Positions 6,566-14,057 of a stretch of DNA of 38,744 nt are shown here, in pieces. This DNA is from DASUAO01 sp046484625. GTDB lineage: Bacteria; Actinomycetota; Acidimicrobiia; IMCC26256; PALSA-555. Below the pieces are notes generated by a model. The model made no database searches. It had not been told where the DNA came from and was given only the letters and a program-made list of their open reading frames with translations. The position numbers and the translations under genes are program-made. Position 1 is the stretch's first letter, and the number at the start of each line of letters is the position of its first letter. The stretch spans positions 1 through 38,744 of the forward strand of contig JAWOIO010000181.1 in NCBI GenBank assembly GCA_046484625.1, read 5' to 3'.

Positions 6566-7459
6566 ATGCCCGCAGCGGTGAAGCGCTTCTCGGCGACCAC
6601 TGACCCGGCGTCGATCGCCGACGCCGTCGTCGATGCGATCAGGGAGGACGGCGCCGCGATCGTCGAGGGGCTGCTCCCCCTCGACGTGGTCGACCGCGTC
6701 AACGACGAGGTCGAGGCCGCGGTCTCGGCCGCCGATCCCGACGAGGCCTACTTCAACGAGGTCATGTCCGCCTTCCACGGGCCGTGCACGAAGCAGGTCG
6801 CCGGCGTCCCCGGGATCTCGCCCGCGTTCGCCACCGACGTGATGTGCAACCCATTGCTGCTCGCATTGTGTGACCGCATCCTCTTGCCCTCGTGCGCCAG
6901 CTACCAGCTCAACCTCGGTCACCTCCTCCAGCGGGGCCCCGGCGCGGAGGAGCAGTGGCTGCACCGCGACGAGGCGGTCTGGAGCGACCTGCCCCAGCCC
7001 CACCCCGAGGTCCAGGTGGCATCGGTCATCGCGTTCGTCGACTTCACCAAGGAGAACGGCGCGACCCGCCTCGTGCCCGGGAGCCACCGCTGGCCCGAGC
7101 GCAACCTCACGCCGGCCGAGCAGATGGCCGCCCGTCAGCCCCAGCCCGAAGAGATCGCCTACGCCGAGATGCCGGCCGGCTCGGCGGTCGTGTACTCCGG
7201 CGGGACGATCCATGCCGGCGGTGGGAACTCCACCGACATCCCCCGCCGGGGCGCGCACCTCTCGTACTGCTTGGGCTGGCTGCGGACCGAGGAGGCGAAC
7301 CTGCTGTCGGTGCCACCCGAGGTCGCGCGCACGCTGCCGCGCCGCGCCCAGGAGCTGCTCGGCTACGGCATGCACGACAGCATCCCCCGCGGTGGCGGCT
7401 ACCTCGGCATGGTCCGCATGCAGGACCCCGTCGACCTCCTCGCGCGCGGCGACCTCTAG
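6566..7459 (+). CDS. Phytanoyl-CoA dioxygenase (PhyH) family Fe(II)/2-oxoglutarate enzyme
   Basis: A 297-aa predicted non-haem iron, 2-oxoglutarate-dependent oxygenase. The facial triad is visible as HRD (His133, Asp135, in EEQWLHRDEAVW) and a distal His216 in SGGTIHAGGG, followed by Arg228/Arg229 about 12 residues later to hold 2-oxoglutarate. GATRLVPGSHRWP (166-178) is the conserved PhyH loop. Length is typical for bacterial family members. Substrates range widely (acyl-CoAs, osmolytes, secondary metabolites) and cannot be assigned here. ATG 6566 is chosen because it follows a -10 box by six bases and begins the conserved region; the frame continues upstream only antisense to the selenoprotein gene. 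It is divergent from that gene, and a strong hairpin follows its stop codon. Confidence 0.88.
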   Translation: MPAAVKRFSATTDPASIADAVVDAIREDGAAIVEGLLPLDVVDRVNDEVEAAVSAADPDEAYFNEVMSAFHGPCTKQVAGVPGISPAFATDVMCNPLLLALCDRILLPSCASYQLNLGHLLQRGPGAEEQWLHRDEAVWSDLPQPHPEVQVASVIAFVDFTKENGATRLVPGSHRWPERNLTPAEQMAARQPQPEEIAYAEMPAGSAVVYSGGTIHAGGGNSTDIPRRGAHLSYCLGWLRTEEANLLSVPPEVARTLPRRAQELLGYGMHDSIPRGGGYLGMVRMQDPVDLLARGDL

Positions 7460-7475
7460 CGAGCGAAATCGTCTC

Positions 7476-7508
7476 CCAGTCGTCGTCGATGCGTTCCCTG
7501 ACGACTGG
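7476..7508. terminator. Perfect 9-bp inverted repeat after the PhyH gene
   Basis: CCAGTCGTC (7476-7484) and GACGACTGG (7500-7508) are perfect complements with a 15-nt loop. The repeat starts 16 bases after the PhyH stop codon, so it may end that transcript, although no T-tract follows. The right arm overlaps a possible -35 element for the next gene, so an operator role is equally possible. Confidence 0.4.
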
Positions 7509-7528
7509 CATGACCGCTTCGATATGAT
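7499..7528 (+). promoter_or_regulatory. Candidate promoter for the DUF6325/SHOCT genes
   Basis: TGACGA (7499-7504) and TATGAT (7523-7528) are 18 bp apart, a plausible -35/-10 pair with transcription starting near 7535. That leaves a leader of about 35 nt before ATG 7570. The -35 lies in the right arm of the 7476-7508 inverted repeat. Confidence 0.4.
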
Positions 7529-7569
7529 GCGTGGACCATCCGGAACCGAATCCGAATTCGAGGCTTGTG

Positions 7570-8013
7570 ATGTCCGACGACGTCGATGTGAACCTGGGTC
7601 CGATCGACTACCTGCTCGTCGAGTTCCCCGGCAGCCGGTTCAACGGGGAGGTGCTACCCGCCCTGATCGATCTCGTCGATCGGGGCACGATCCGGGTGCT
7701 GGACCTCCTCTTCGTCGTGAAGGGCGACGACGGGACGTTCGAGGGGTTCAACCTCGACGAGATGTCGGACCACATCCCCGAGCTGACCGTCTTCCAAGGC
7801 GCCTCGTCGGGCTTGCTCGCGCACGAGGACGCAGAGCTCGCCGCGCAGACCATGGCCCCGGGAAGCTCTGCGGCGTTGCTCGTCTACGAGAACCGGTGGG
7901 CGGCGCCGTTCGCGGCCGCCGTGCGGGGTTCCGGTGGGGAGGTCGTCGCCAACGGCCGGATCCCGCTCGAAGATCTGATGGACGCCCTCGACGCGGCAGA
8001 AGCCGCGTCCTGA
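7570..8013 (+). CDS. DUF6325-family protein
   Basis: A 147-aa protein of a family common in Actinomycetota and without a known reaction. Recognisable features are the N-terminal GPIDYLLVEFPGSRFNGEV, then LVDRGTIRVLDLLFVVKGDD, and a C-terminal region rich in Ala and small residues (SSAALLVYENRWAAPFAAAV) ending in an acidic helix. No membrane segment or signal peptide is evident, so it is probably cytoplasmic. The ATG at 7570 begins the conserved region. It is 19 bp upstream of a SHOCT-domain gene, an arrangement I know from other actinobacteria, and the two are probably one transcript. A role in stress response or membrane association is often guessed for such clusters, but nothing here proves it. 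Confidence 0.8.
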   Translation: MSDDVDVNLGPIDYLLVEFPGSRFNGEVLPALIDLVDRGTIRVLDLLFVVKGDDGTFEGFNLDEMSDHIPELTVFQGASSGLLAHEDAELAAQTMAPGSSAALLVYENRWAAPFAAAVRGSGGEVVANGRIPLEDLMDALDAAEAAS

Positions 8014-8032
8014 CCCAGGAACGGAGCACGAG

Positions 8033-8305
8033 ATGCCACTTCGACGTGGAAGGCCCGTGATGCGCACCATGGCGCGCACGGCAGTAGTCGCCGGTACCGC
8101 AACTGCGGTCTCGGGCCGGGTGGCGCGCCGCCAACAGGGCAAGTTCGCCGACCAGGAGGCAGCCGCGGCCGCGGCCCAGGCCCCCGTTGGAGAGCCGGTG
8201 CCCGACAAGGTCGAGCAGCTCAAGGAGCTGGCCGAGCTCAAGGACCAGGGGATCCTCACCGACGAGGAGTTCGCGGCGGAGAAGGCCAAGGTCCTCGCTT
8301 CCTGA
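8033..8305 (+). CDS. Small SHOCT-domain protein
   Basis: A 90-aa protein. Residues about 10-30 are a weakly hydrophobic, alanine-rich stretch (TAVVAGTATAVSG) with basic flanks. The C-terminal 32 residues are a SHOCT module (VEQLKELAELKDQGILTDEE and onward), a short bihelical motif thought to mediate oligomerisation. It follows the DUF6325 gene by 19 bp and is probably co-transcribed. A second, unrelated SHOCT protein is encoded at 9129, on the other side of a channel gene. SHOCT units are usually appended to membrane or nucleic-acid-associated proteins; no catalytic residues are visible. Confidence 0.82.
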   Translation: MPLRRGRPVMRTMARTAVVAGTATAVSGRVARRQQGKFADQEAAAAAAQAPVGEPVPDKVEQLKELAELKDQGILTDEEFAAEKAKVLAS

Positions 8306-8348
8306 GCCGACAACGTTCGCGCTCGGCGACCCCAGGCCAACGCACCGC

Positions 8349-9023
8349 ATGACTACGCCGCGACCCGGCGATGACCGGCTCAGCGATCGGTATCCGCTCG
8401 CCCTGGGGCTCATCGTCCTCACGATCCTGGCCTACGCCCTGGCGGGTGACGGTGGACTCAGCCGGATCCTCGTGGTCGCGCTCCAGGGCGTGACGATGCT
8501 GGTGATCCTCAGCGCCTCGCGCGTGTCCGTGCGGACGTTCAGGATCGCGACCGTGCTCGTTGTCGCCTCCCTTGTGGCCACGAGCGTCTCGGTGGCAGTT
8601 GACGGCCGCACCGCTGGGGCCGGAGTCGTCGGAGCATTGCTCGCGCTCGTCGCGCCGATCGCCATCGTGCGTCGGATGCGATCGCATCTCCGCATCGATC
8701 TCGCGACCGTCAGCGCGACGCTCTGCATCTATCTGCTCGGCGGCCTCTTCTTCGCGAACGTGTTCCGGGTGATCGACATCGTGGACGGCCAGTTCTTCGC
8801 GCAGCACGGCGCGCATGACAGCACCGACTTCGTGTACTTCAGCTACACCACGCTGACCACCCTGGGCTACGGCGATCTGACCGCACGGCTCGACCTCGGG
8901 CGGATGCTCGCGATCACCGAGGCGCTGATGGGACAGCTGTACCTCGTGAGCGTGGTGGCGCTGGTCATCGGCAACCTCGGTCGGACGCGGCGCGGCGCGG
9001 ACGACGAAGACGCGCGCGAGTGA
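8349..9023 (+). CDS. Two-pore-helix potassium channel-like membrane protein
   Basis: A 224-aa integral membrane protein with four or five early hydrophobic segments (about 16-32, 38-54, 66-84, 92-107, 121-140), then a re-entrant pore loop with the potassium selectivity filter TLGYGD (171-176), and a final helix (about 188-209). The pore region FVYFSYTTLTTLGYGDLTAR is classic for the ion-channel family PF07885. There is no RCK/TrkA_N regulatory domain; the tail is short and charged. Likely function is passive K+ conductance and membrane-potential control. The start ATG 8349 is 43 bp after the SHOCT gene, so it may belong to the same transcript. Confidence 0.85.
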   Translation: MTTPRPGDDRLSDRYPLALGLIVLTILAYALAGDGGLSRILVVALQGVTMLVILSASRVSVRTFRIATVLVVASLVATSVSVAVDGRTAGAGVVGALLALVAPIAIVRRMRSHLRIDLATVSATLCIYLLGGLFFANVFRVIDIVDGQFFAQHGAHDSTDFVYFSYTTLTTLGYGDLTARLDLGRMLAITEALMGQLYLVSVVALVIGNLGRTRRGADDEDARE

Positions 9024-9128
9024 GGTCCGACGAGCCCGGGAGACCACCGCCGGTCTGCTAGGTTCCGTCCACGCGGCGAGAGATGACCCGTCGCATTCTC
9101 CCCCTGACAGATCCCCAAGGAGTCACTC

Positions 9129-9524
9129 GTGCTTGCAGCGGAGTTCGGAACTGGCCAGGTGCTCTGGTCCATCGTGTGGTTCACCCTGTTCTTCATCTGG
9201 ATCTGGCTGTTGCTCGCGGTCTTCGCTGACCTCTTCCGGAGCAACGATCTCGGCGGCTTTGCCAAGTTCCTATGGTTCTTCTTCGTGATCGCCGCCCCCT
9301 ACATCGGGGTGTTCGTCTACCTCATCGCACGGGGACAGAAGATGACCGAGCACGGGCTCGCCGCCGCTCAGGCCCAGGACGCCGCGCAGCGCGCGTACAT
9401 CCGCGAGGCGGCGGGAACGTCAGGGAGCCCCACCGACGAGCTGGCCCGCCTCGCCGACCTCAAGGCCCAGGGCGTCATCGACGACGCCGAGTTCACGCGC
9501 CTGAAGGCCAAGATCGTCGGCTGA
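9129..9524 (+). CDS. PLDc_N-type membrane protein with C-terminal SHOCT domain
   Basis: A 131-aa protein with two membrane helices (about 10-34 and 46-66, rich in Trp and Phe) in the arrangement of phospholipase D nuclease N-terminal (PLDc_N) domains, then an Ala/Gln-rich linker and a C-terminal SHOCT motif (DELARLADLKAQGVIDDAEF). Such membrane-plus-SHOCT proteins are frequent in actinobacteria and have no established reaction. GTG 9129 is chosen because AGGAG (9118-9122) lies 6 nt upstream and the first helix starts shortly after. A TAGGTT box at 9059-9064 could be its own promoter with a leader of nearly 60 nt. It could interact with the SHOCT protein encoded at 8033. Confidence 0.82.
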   Translation: MLAAEFGTGQVLWSIVWFTLFFIWIWLLLAVFADLFRSNDLGGFAKFLWFFFVIAAPYIGVFVYLIARGQKMTEHGLAAAQAQDAAQRAYIREAAGTSGSPTDELARLADLKAQGVIDDAEFTRLKAKIVG

Positions 9525-9609
9525 GCAGCACCGGGCGACAACGACGCCCTCTCTGGGACCAACCGACGCGCCGCGGCGTGAGACCGCGCCCAAGTCGGGT
9601 CCGACGACC

Positions 9610-9615
9610 TAGGGT
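9610..9615 (+). promoter_or_regulatory. Leaderless-type -10 box for the Ddn-like gene
   Basis: TAGGGT followed by six bases and then ATG 9622. No ribosome-binding site is visible between them. Confidence 0.5.
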
Positions 9616-9621
9616 CGGGGT

Positions 9622-10053
9622 ATGCACCCACTCGTCGAGCGCGTCATGGGCAAGACCCTCGTGCTGCACCAGTTCCTCTACGAGAAGACCGACGGGCGGA
9701 TCGGCGCGAGCCTCGGCGGTCGCCCGATGCTGCTGCTGCGCACCGTCGGCCGGAAGACGGGCGAGCCCCGCACCTCCGCGCTGCTCTACGTCCCCGACGG
9801 CGACGACCGCACCGTGATCGCGTCGAAGGGCGGTGCGCCGAACCACCCGGGCTGGTACCACAACCTCGTCGCGCAGCCCGACGTCGAGATCCAGGTCGGA
9901 CGCGAGCGGATCCCCGTGCGGGCCCGGGTCGCCGAGGGAGACGAGCGCACTCGCCTCTGGGCCAAGGCCGACGAGGTGAACAAGGGCCAGTACGCCGCGT
10001 ACCAGTCGAGGACCGAGCGGACGATCCCGGTCGTCGTCCTGAGTCCCCGCTGA
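9622..10053 (+). CDS. Deazaflavin (F420)-dependent nitroreductase-family protein, Ddn-like
   Basis: A 143-aa split-barrel flavin/deazaflavin reductase of the family that includes M. tuberculosis Ddn. The family signature appears as MLLLRTVGRKTGEPRTSALL (36-55), then a GGAPNHPGWYHNL motif (71-83) that lines the F420 site, then the basic region around VPVRARVAEGDERTRLW. F420 use is expected from family membership and agrees with a second F420-type protein at the right edge of the window. Substrates could be quinones or xenobiotics. ATG 9622 is supported by the adjacent -10 box. It is monocistronic as far as visible: the next gene is on the other strand. Confidence 0.87.
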   Translation: MHPLVERVMGKTLVLHQFLYEKTDGRIGASLGGRPMLLLRTVGRKTGEPRTSALLYVPDGDDRTVIASKGGAPNHPGWYHNLVAQPDVEIQVGRERIPVRARVAEGDERTRLWAKADEVNKGQYAAYQSRTERTIPVVVLSPR

Positions 10054-10066
10054 CGAGGCGCCGGAG

Positions 10067-10147
10067 CTACCGGCCGGCCGGAGCGAGCGCCCCGACCTCG
10101 TACGCATCGGCATCGGGGCGCGATGTCCACTCCCGGTACTCCGACAT
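10067..10147 (-). CDS. Possible 26-aa peptide downstream of the methyltransferase gene
   Basis: A short ATG-initiated frame (begins MSEYREWTSRPDADAYEVG) starts 17 nt after the methyltransferase stop on the same strand. Composition is more protein-like than random GC-rich sequence, but there is no ribosome-binding site and nothing recognisable. It may be a remnant of a longer gene or chance. A 12-bp palindrome, CCGGCCGGCCGG (10070-10081), overlaps its end. Confidence 0.2.
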   Translation of the reverse strand: MSEYREWTSRPDADAYEVGALAPAGR

Positions 10148-10164
10148 GGTGTGCGGCCACTGGG

Positions 10165-10722
10165 TCAGTCTGACGCATGAGCCCGGTGCACCGACACCGC
10201 GTAGGAGCCGTCGCCGGGGAGCGGATCCCGGTCCCAGGCGGCGAAGCGCTCGGCGAGCACCAGCCCGGCCGCGTTGCAGTGCACGTCGTACTCGTCCAGC
10301 TCGTAGCCCCGTCCGAGCTGGAAGCCGCTGACCAGTGCGCCGCCGGCCGCGACGTGGCGGGCGCAGCCGTCCACCACCGCGGCGTGCGTCCCCGGTGGCG
10401 TGAACAGCAGGACATTGCCCGCCATGACGACGACGTCGAAGCTCCGGCCCAGGTCGATCTCGACGAGGTCGGCGACGTGCCACTCGAGATCAGGGCTGCG
10501 GCGGCGGGCTGCATCGATCATCGACGCGTCCACGTCGACGCCGACCACGTCGACACCGCGCGTTGCCAACTCGCGCGCCACGCGCCCGGTCCCGCACCCG
10601 GCGTCGAGGACCGAGCTCGGCGTCATGGCCATGAGGAAGTCCACCTCGCCGTGCACCTCGACACCCTTCGCGGCGAGCGCGTCGAACCGCTCCTGGTACT
10701 CCTCGCCGTCCCAGGTGCTCAT
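10165..10722 (-). CDS. Class I SAM-dependent methyltransferase
   Basis: A 185-aa Rossmann-fold methyltransferase. Motif I, SVLDAGCGTGRVA, spans residues 37-49. An acidic residue after the second strand (VVGVDVDASMI) binds the ribose, and ADLVEIDLG followed by FDVVVMAGNVLLF forms motifs II-III. Substrate is unknown; the family includes small-molecule, quinone and protein methyltransferases. The start ATG 10722 overlaps the stop of the upstream VOC gene as ATGA, so the two are translationally coupled. The conserved N-terminus (WDGEEYQERFDALAAKGVEV) is typical of stand-alone actinobacterial enzymes of this type. Confidence 0.85.
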   Translation of the reverse strand: MSTWDGEEYQERFDALAAKGVEVHGEVDFLMAMTPSSVLDAGCGTGRVARELATRGVDVVGVDVDASMIDAARRRSPDLEWHVADLVEIDLGRSFDVVVMAGNVLLFTPPGTHAAVVDGCARHVAAGGALVSGFQLGRGYELDEYDVHCNAAGLVLAERFAAWDRDPLPGDGSYAVSVHRAHASD

Positions 10723-11090
10723 GACGGTTCCAGGGGCTTGGCGAAGCTGAGCTCGTGCCCGTCGGGGTCGCGCACGTGGAAGTAGCGCTCACCCCACGGC
10801 GCGTCGCTCGGGGGCATCTCCGGCTCGAACCCTGCCGCGACCACCCGTTCGAACATGGCGTCGACGTCGTCGACGAAGAGGATCACCCGCCCCCAGATCG
10901 CCGGGATCGGGGCGTGGTCGTGGTCGAGCTGGAGGTTGAGGAAGCCGTCGCCGACCGAGAGGGTCACGAACGGCGAGGCGGCGTCGCCGACGATCCGGAC
11001 GAACCCGAGTCCGTCGTAGAACGCCAGCGACGCCGCCATGTCGGCCGTCGCGAGGGTCACCGCGTTGATCGAGCGGATGCTGCCGGTCAC
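10719..11090 (-). CDS. VOC (glyoxalase/dioxygenase) superfamily protein
   Basis: A 123-aa protein with the paired beta-alpha-beta-beta-beta modules of the vicinal oxygen chelate fold. Recognisable segments are LATADMAASLAFYDGLGF in the first half, then RVILFVDDVDAMFERVVAAG and RYFHVRDPDGHELSFAKPL in the second. The last carries the usual metal-binding Glu position. Candidates range from glyoxalase-type lyases to resistance proteins; the substrate cannot be told. I chose GTG 11090, which begins the first strand; a later GTG at 11060 is possible. The gene lies 25 bp after the cupredoxin-like gene and is coupled by ATGA overlap to the methyltransferase, making a three-gene set. Confidence 0.8.
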   Translation of the reverse strand: MTGSIRSINAVTLATADMAASLAFYDGLGFVRIVGDAASPFVTLSVGDGFLNLQLDHDHAPIPAIWGRVILFVDDVDAMFERVVAAGFEPEMPPSDAPWGERYFHVRDPDGHELSFAKPLEPS

Positions 11091-11115
11091 CCGGAAAGCA
11101 TGGCCGCTCGAGCGG

Positions 11116-11814
11116 CTACTCCGCCTCCACCTCGAATTCGGTGAACATGCCCTTCGTGAAGTGGGGCGCCCCCTTCTTCTTGCCCCCGACCGGGATGAAG
11201 CACGACGCGACGTACCGGCCCGACTCGAGGTCCGCCACGGTGGTCTGCGTCGCGCCCGGATCGGCGAACGCGGCGCCAGCGAAGGTGACCTTCTTCTGCA
11301 CCTTCTTCTCCGGGAGTGAGAGGAGCTTCTTGGCCGAGAGCTCCACATCGTCGTTGACCCGGAAGATCACGATCTCGTGCTGCTCCCTCGGCGCGTCGTT
11401 GGTGAGCGAGAAGGCGGTGATGCCCGCCGGAACGGTGTCCGGCAGCCCGTCGAACTCGTAGTCGATCGCGGAGACCTCGACGACGTTGAAGCCACAGTTC
11501 GCGAGCACGTAGGCCTCGACCGCGGCGAGCGCCTCGTTGAAGGTCGGATCCTCGAACGCCTCTTCACCGAGCTCGCCGAGGAGCTGCGCCACGGTGGCGC
11601 TGTCGGACGCGATGTCTGGGGGCGCGGTCGTCGAGAGCGCCTCGAGCGCTGCACTGATCGCCGATTCGTCCTCCGAGGAGAACGCGGCCTCGACGTCGAC
11701 GCGCGCCTGGCACCACGCAGTGAGATCGCCGGTCTGCGCGCCTGCGCTGACCGCCATGCCTCCGGCGACGAGCGCCGCAACCATCAGTCCGGCGAGGACC
11801 CGGGTCGCTCCCAT
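11116..11814 (-). CDS. Secreted cupredoxin-like protein
   Basis: A 232-aa exported protein. Residues 1-27 are a signal peptide (hydrophobic core LAGLMVAALVAGGMAV, then AGA-Q). Residues about 28-110 form a helical, acidic domain with two Cys (WCQARV and LANCGF) that may pair. Residues about 115-232 look like a cupredoxin barrel with a complete set of potential type 1 copper ligands: His146 (EQHEIVIF), Cys205 (YVASCFIP), His218 (APHFTKG) and Met223. The loop between Cys and His is longer than in plastocyanin. A role in extracytoplasmic electron transfer or copper binding is inferred. ATG 11814 is supported by GGAG 8 nt upstream and the signal peptide; a TATCAT box lies about 39 bp before it. 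Confidence 0.75.
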   Translation of the reverse strand: MGATRVLAGLMVAALVAGGMAVSAGAQTGDLTAWCQARVDVEAAFSSEDESAISAALEALSTTAPPDIASDSATVAQLLGELGEEAFEDPTFNEALAAVEAYVLANCGFNVVEVSAIDYEFDGLPDTVPAGITAFSLTNDAPREQHEIVIFRVNDDVELSAKKLLSLPEKKVQKKVTFAGAAFADPGATQTTVADLESGRYVASCFIPVGGKKKGAPHFTKGMFTEFEVEAE

Positions 11815-11852
11815 CGTCGTACTCCTTTCGATCGTTCGAATCGGACCGGCAG

Positions 11853-11880
11853 ATGATAGCCATCGGCCATCGGCCATCGG
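11853..11880 (-). promoter_or_regulatory. -10 box and heptamer repeat before the cupredoxin-like gene
   Basis: On the minus strand TATCAT (11858-11853) fits a -10 element, giving a leader of about 32 nt that contains AAAGGAG. Directly upstream of the box lie three head-to-tail copies of CATCGGC or CATCGGA (plus strand, 11861-11881), in the -35 spacer where a regulator could bind or where slippage could change spacer length. Confidence 0.4.
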
Positions 11881-11920
11881 ACGTCGCTGGTCGAGATCGG
11901 AGAGAGGCGCTCGTGGGGGA

Positions 11921-12751
11921 TCAGGCGAGGTTGTTCTCGGCGGCGTCGAAGCTGAGGACGAGCCGACCCGTCGTGAGCGCTCCGAGCGTCCCGCCGTCGG
12001 TCACGAAGTTCTCGCCCGAGACGTACGACGCCGCACGGCTGTTGAGGAAGATGAGCGGATAGGCCTGCTCCTCGGGCGTCGAGCGACGGCCGGCGCCCTG
12101 CGCGAACAGGTCGATCATGGCGGCGCCGGCGAAGTCCTCGAACGCCGGCATCATCGGCGTGTCGGTCGGGCCGGGGCTGATGCAGTTCACCCGGATGCCC
12201 TGCGGGGCGTACTCCATGCCGGCCTGGAGGGTCCAGACGCAGATCGCCTCCTTCGACGGGACGTACCCGGTCGCGATCGCCTCGGGGTTCGCTTCACACC
12301 ACGCCTTGGCCTCGTTGAACCCCTTGGTCTCGATCAGCGGCTTCCACTTCTCGAGGTTCATCAGGTAGCCGCTGCCCGCGGTCGAGGAGATGCTGGCGAC
12401 CGCGCCGCCTTCGGTCATCAGCGGTGCACAGCACTCGGCGAGATGGCGCATCGCCGCGAAGTTCACGAGCATGGTGTCGAGGTCGGAGAACGGGGGCCCG
12501 GGGAGCCCGGCGCAGTTGAAGAGCGCGTGGACCGTGCCGCCGATGTCGGAGATCGCCGACGCGGTCGCGTCGGGATCCTTGAGGTCGACCGACCGGTAGC
12601 TGGCCACGTCGACCGGCGGCTCCTTCAGGTCGATCACGTGGATCTCGGCGCCCAGGTTCGCCAGCTCGGTGACCGTCGCCGCGCCCATGCCGGCGCCACC
12701 ACCCCCGCTGACGACGACGCGCATCCCCTCGTAGCTCCACACCGACGCCAT
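11921..12751 (-). CDS. Short-chain dehydrogenase/reductase, hydroxysteroid dehydrogenase-like
   Basis: A 276-aa NAD(P)-dependent oxidoreductase. The glycine-rich cofactor motif is SGGGGAGMG (15-23), a variant of TGxxxGxG. NCAG (79-82) is the NNAG equivalent, Ser122/Ser123 (SISSTAG) supply the catalytic Ser, and Tyr163/Lys167 (YVPSK) complete the active site. The insertion between the Ser and Tyr motifs (about 128-160) and the ISPGPTDTPMMP segment resemble 3-alpha-hydroxysteroid dehydrogenase/carbonyl reductase-like SDRs, suggesting a bulky alicyclic alcohol or ketone as substrate. It lies 51 bp downstream of a P450 gene on the same strand, so a hydroxylate-then-oxidise sequence is a reasonable guess. 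CTGGGAGGCAG before the ATG provides a ribosome-binding site. Confidence 0.88.
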   Translation of the reverse strand: MASVWSYEGMRVVVSGGGGAGMGAATVTELANLGAEIHVIDLKEPPVDVASYRSVDLKDPDATASAISDIGGTVHALFNCAGLPGPPFSDLDTMLVNFAAMRHLAECCAPLMTEGGAVASISSTAGSGYLMNLEKWKPLIETKGFNEAKAWCEANPEAIATGYVPSKEAICVWTLQAGMEYAPQGIRVNCISPGPTDTPMMPAFEDFAGAAMIDLFAQGAGRRSTPEEQAYPLIFLNSRAASYVSGENFVTDGGTLGALTTGRLVLSFDAAENNLA

Positions 12752-12802
12752 CTGCTGCCTCCCAGCCTGTCGAACCTGCCGCCGATCTCGTCGAGCCGCA
12801 GG

Positions 12803-14014
12803 TTAGCGAGCGGTCACGCTCGACCCCGGCGGCACCGGCGTGAACGTGATGGGGAGGCTGGTCCAGCCCGTCACGTTGCCGCTGTGGAAGCGCACGGCCC
12901 GATCCCGATCCACGACGTAGTCGGGGATGCGGCGGTGGATCTCCTCCATCGCGACCTTGCCCTCCATCCGGGCCAGCGCCGCCCCGAGGCAGAAGTGGGC
13001 GCCGTAGCCGAACGCGAGGTGGCGCTCCGGGCGTCGGAAGATGTCGAACTCCTCCGCGGTGGGACCGAACTCGCGCTCGTCGTGGTTGGCGGCGCCGATG
13101 ACGAGCAGCACCGAGTCGCCCTCCCGGAGCGTCTCGCCGTGGCGCTCGACGTCGTGCGTCACGGTCCGGTGCATGTACTGGGTCGAGTTGTGGAACCGGA
13201 GCACCTCCTCGATCGCGCCCGGGACGAGCACCGGGTCGTCGATGATCGCCCGGCGCTGGTCGGGATGACGTTCGAGGAGCTCGAGGCCGTTCGCGACCAT
13301 CTTCGTAGTCGTCTCGTGTCCGGCGATCACGAACAGGATGCAGAAGCCGAGGAGCTCCTCGTGCGTGAGCGAGCGCCCGTCGACCTCGAGCGGCAGGAGG
13401 TCGGAGATCAGACCCGGGTCCTTCGCCGGGTCGCGTCGGCGCAGGTCGGCATCGAAGTACGCCGCGAGGTGCATCATCCCCTCCTGGGCCGACCGCGGGA
13501 TCCCCATCACGCCGTCCTCACGGACCAGCAGGGTGTCGGCGTAGGCGCGGAGCTCGGGCCGGTCGGACTCGGGGACGCCGAGCACGGAGCAGATGACGTC
13601 CATCGGGAACGGACCGGTGACGTCGGCGACGATGTCGGCCTCGCCGCGCTCGACGATCGCGTCGAGGTAGCCGGACACGATGCTGCGGATCTGGTCCTCC
13701 ATGTCGCTGACCCGTCGGCCGGTGAAGACACGGCTCACGAGCTTGCGGAACACGGTGTGCTCGGGCGGGTCGATCTCGATCATCTGGCGGAAGACCTTGT
13801 TGACCATGCCCCGGTTCTCGAGGGCGACGCCGTTGGCCGAGGAGAGCGTCGCGTAGTCCCGGAACCCCTCGTGGACGTCCTCGTAGCGGGTCAGCGCCCA
13901 GAACTCGAGGTCGGGGTTCCAGTACGCAGGCGCCTCGTCGCGCAGGCGCCGGTACCGCGTGTACGGGTCGTCGTGGAGGTCGAACGCGTACGGGTTGTAG
14001 ACGAGGTCGGCCAC
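12803..14014 (-). CDS. Cytochrome P450
   Basis: A 403-aa soluble bacterial P450. All core motifs are seen: I-helix AGHETTT (231-237) for oxygen activation, ExxR (Glu270-Arg273, EEVLRF), and the haem-binding loop FGYGAHFCLGAALARMEG with Cys342 as axial ligand. The N-terminus (LVYNPYAFDLHDDPYTRYRRL) is typical of class I actinobacterial P450s that need separate ferredoxin and reductase partners; none are in the window. I chose GTG 14014, not the longer frame, because a TACGTT box lies 7 nt before it and homologous N-termini start here. The SDR downstream probably shares the transcript. The substrate is unknown; steroid or fatty-acid-like compounds are common for relatives. Confidence 0.92.
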   Translation of the reverse strand: MADLVYNPYAFDLHDDPYTRYRRLRDEAPAYWNPDLEFWALTRYEDVHEGFRDYATLSSANGVALENRGMVNKVFRQMIEIDPPEHTVFRKLVSRVFTGRRVSDMEDQIRSIVSGYLDAIVERGEADIVADVTGPFPMDVICSVLGVPESDRPELRAYADTLLVREDGVMGIPRSAQEGMMHLAAYFDADLRRRDPAKDPGLISDLLPLEVDGRSLTHEELLGFCILFVIAGHETTTKMVANGLELLERHPDQRRAIIDDPVLVPGAIEEVLRFHNSTQYMHRTVTHDVERHGETLREGDSVLLVIGAANHDEREFGPTAEEFDIFRRPERHLAFGYGAHFCLGAALARMEGKVAMEEIHRRIPDYVVDRDRAVRFHSGNVTGWTSLPITFTPVPPGSSVTAR

Positions 14015-14021
14015 GCCACGA

Positions 14022-14049
14022 AACGTACCGGACCCGGCCCGAGTACCGT
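14022..14049. promoter_or_regulatory. Divergent leaderless-type promoters between P450 and CMD genes
   Basis: The minus-strand box TACGTT (14027-14022) is 7 nt before GTG 14014, and the plus-strand box TACCGT (14044-14049) is 8 nt before ATG 14058. The boxes are 16 bp apart, so the two promoters overlap and could not easily be occupied at once. Confidence 0.45.
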
Positions 14050-14057
14050 GCCCCGCC

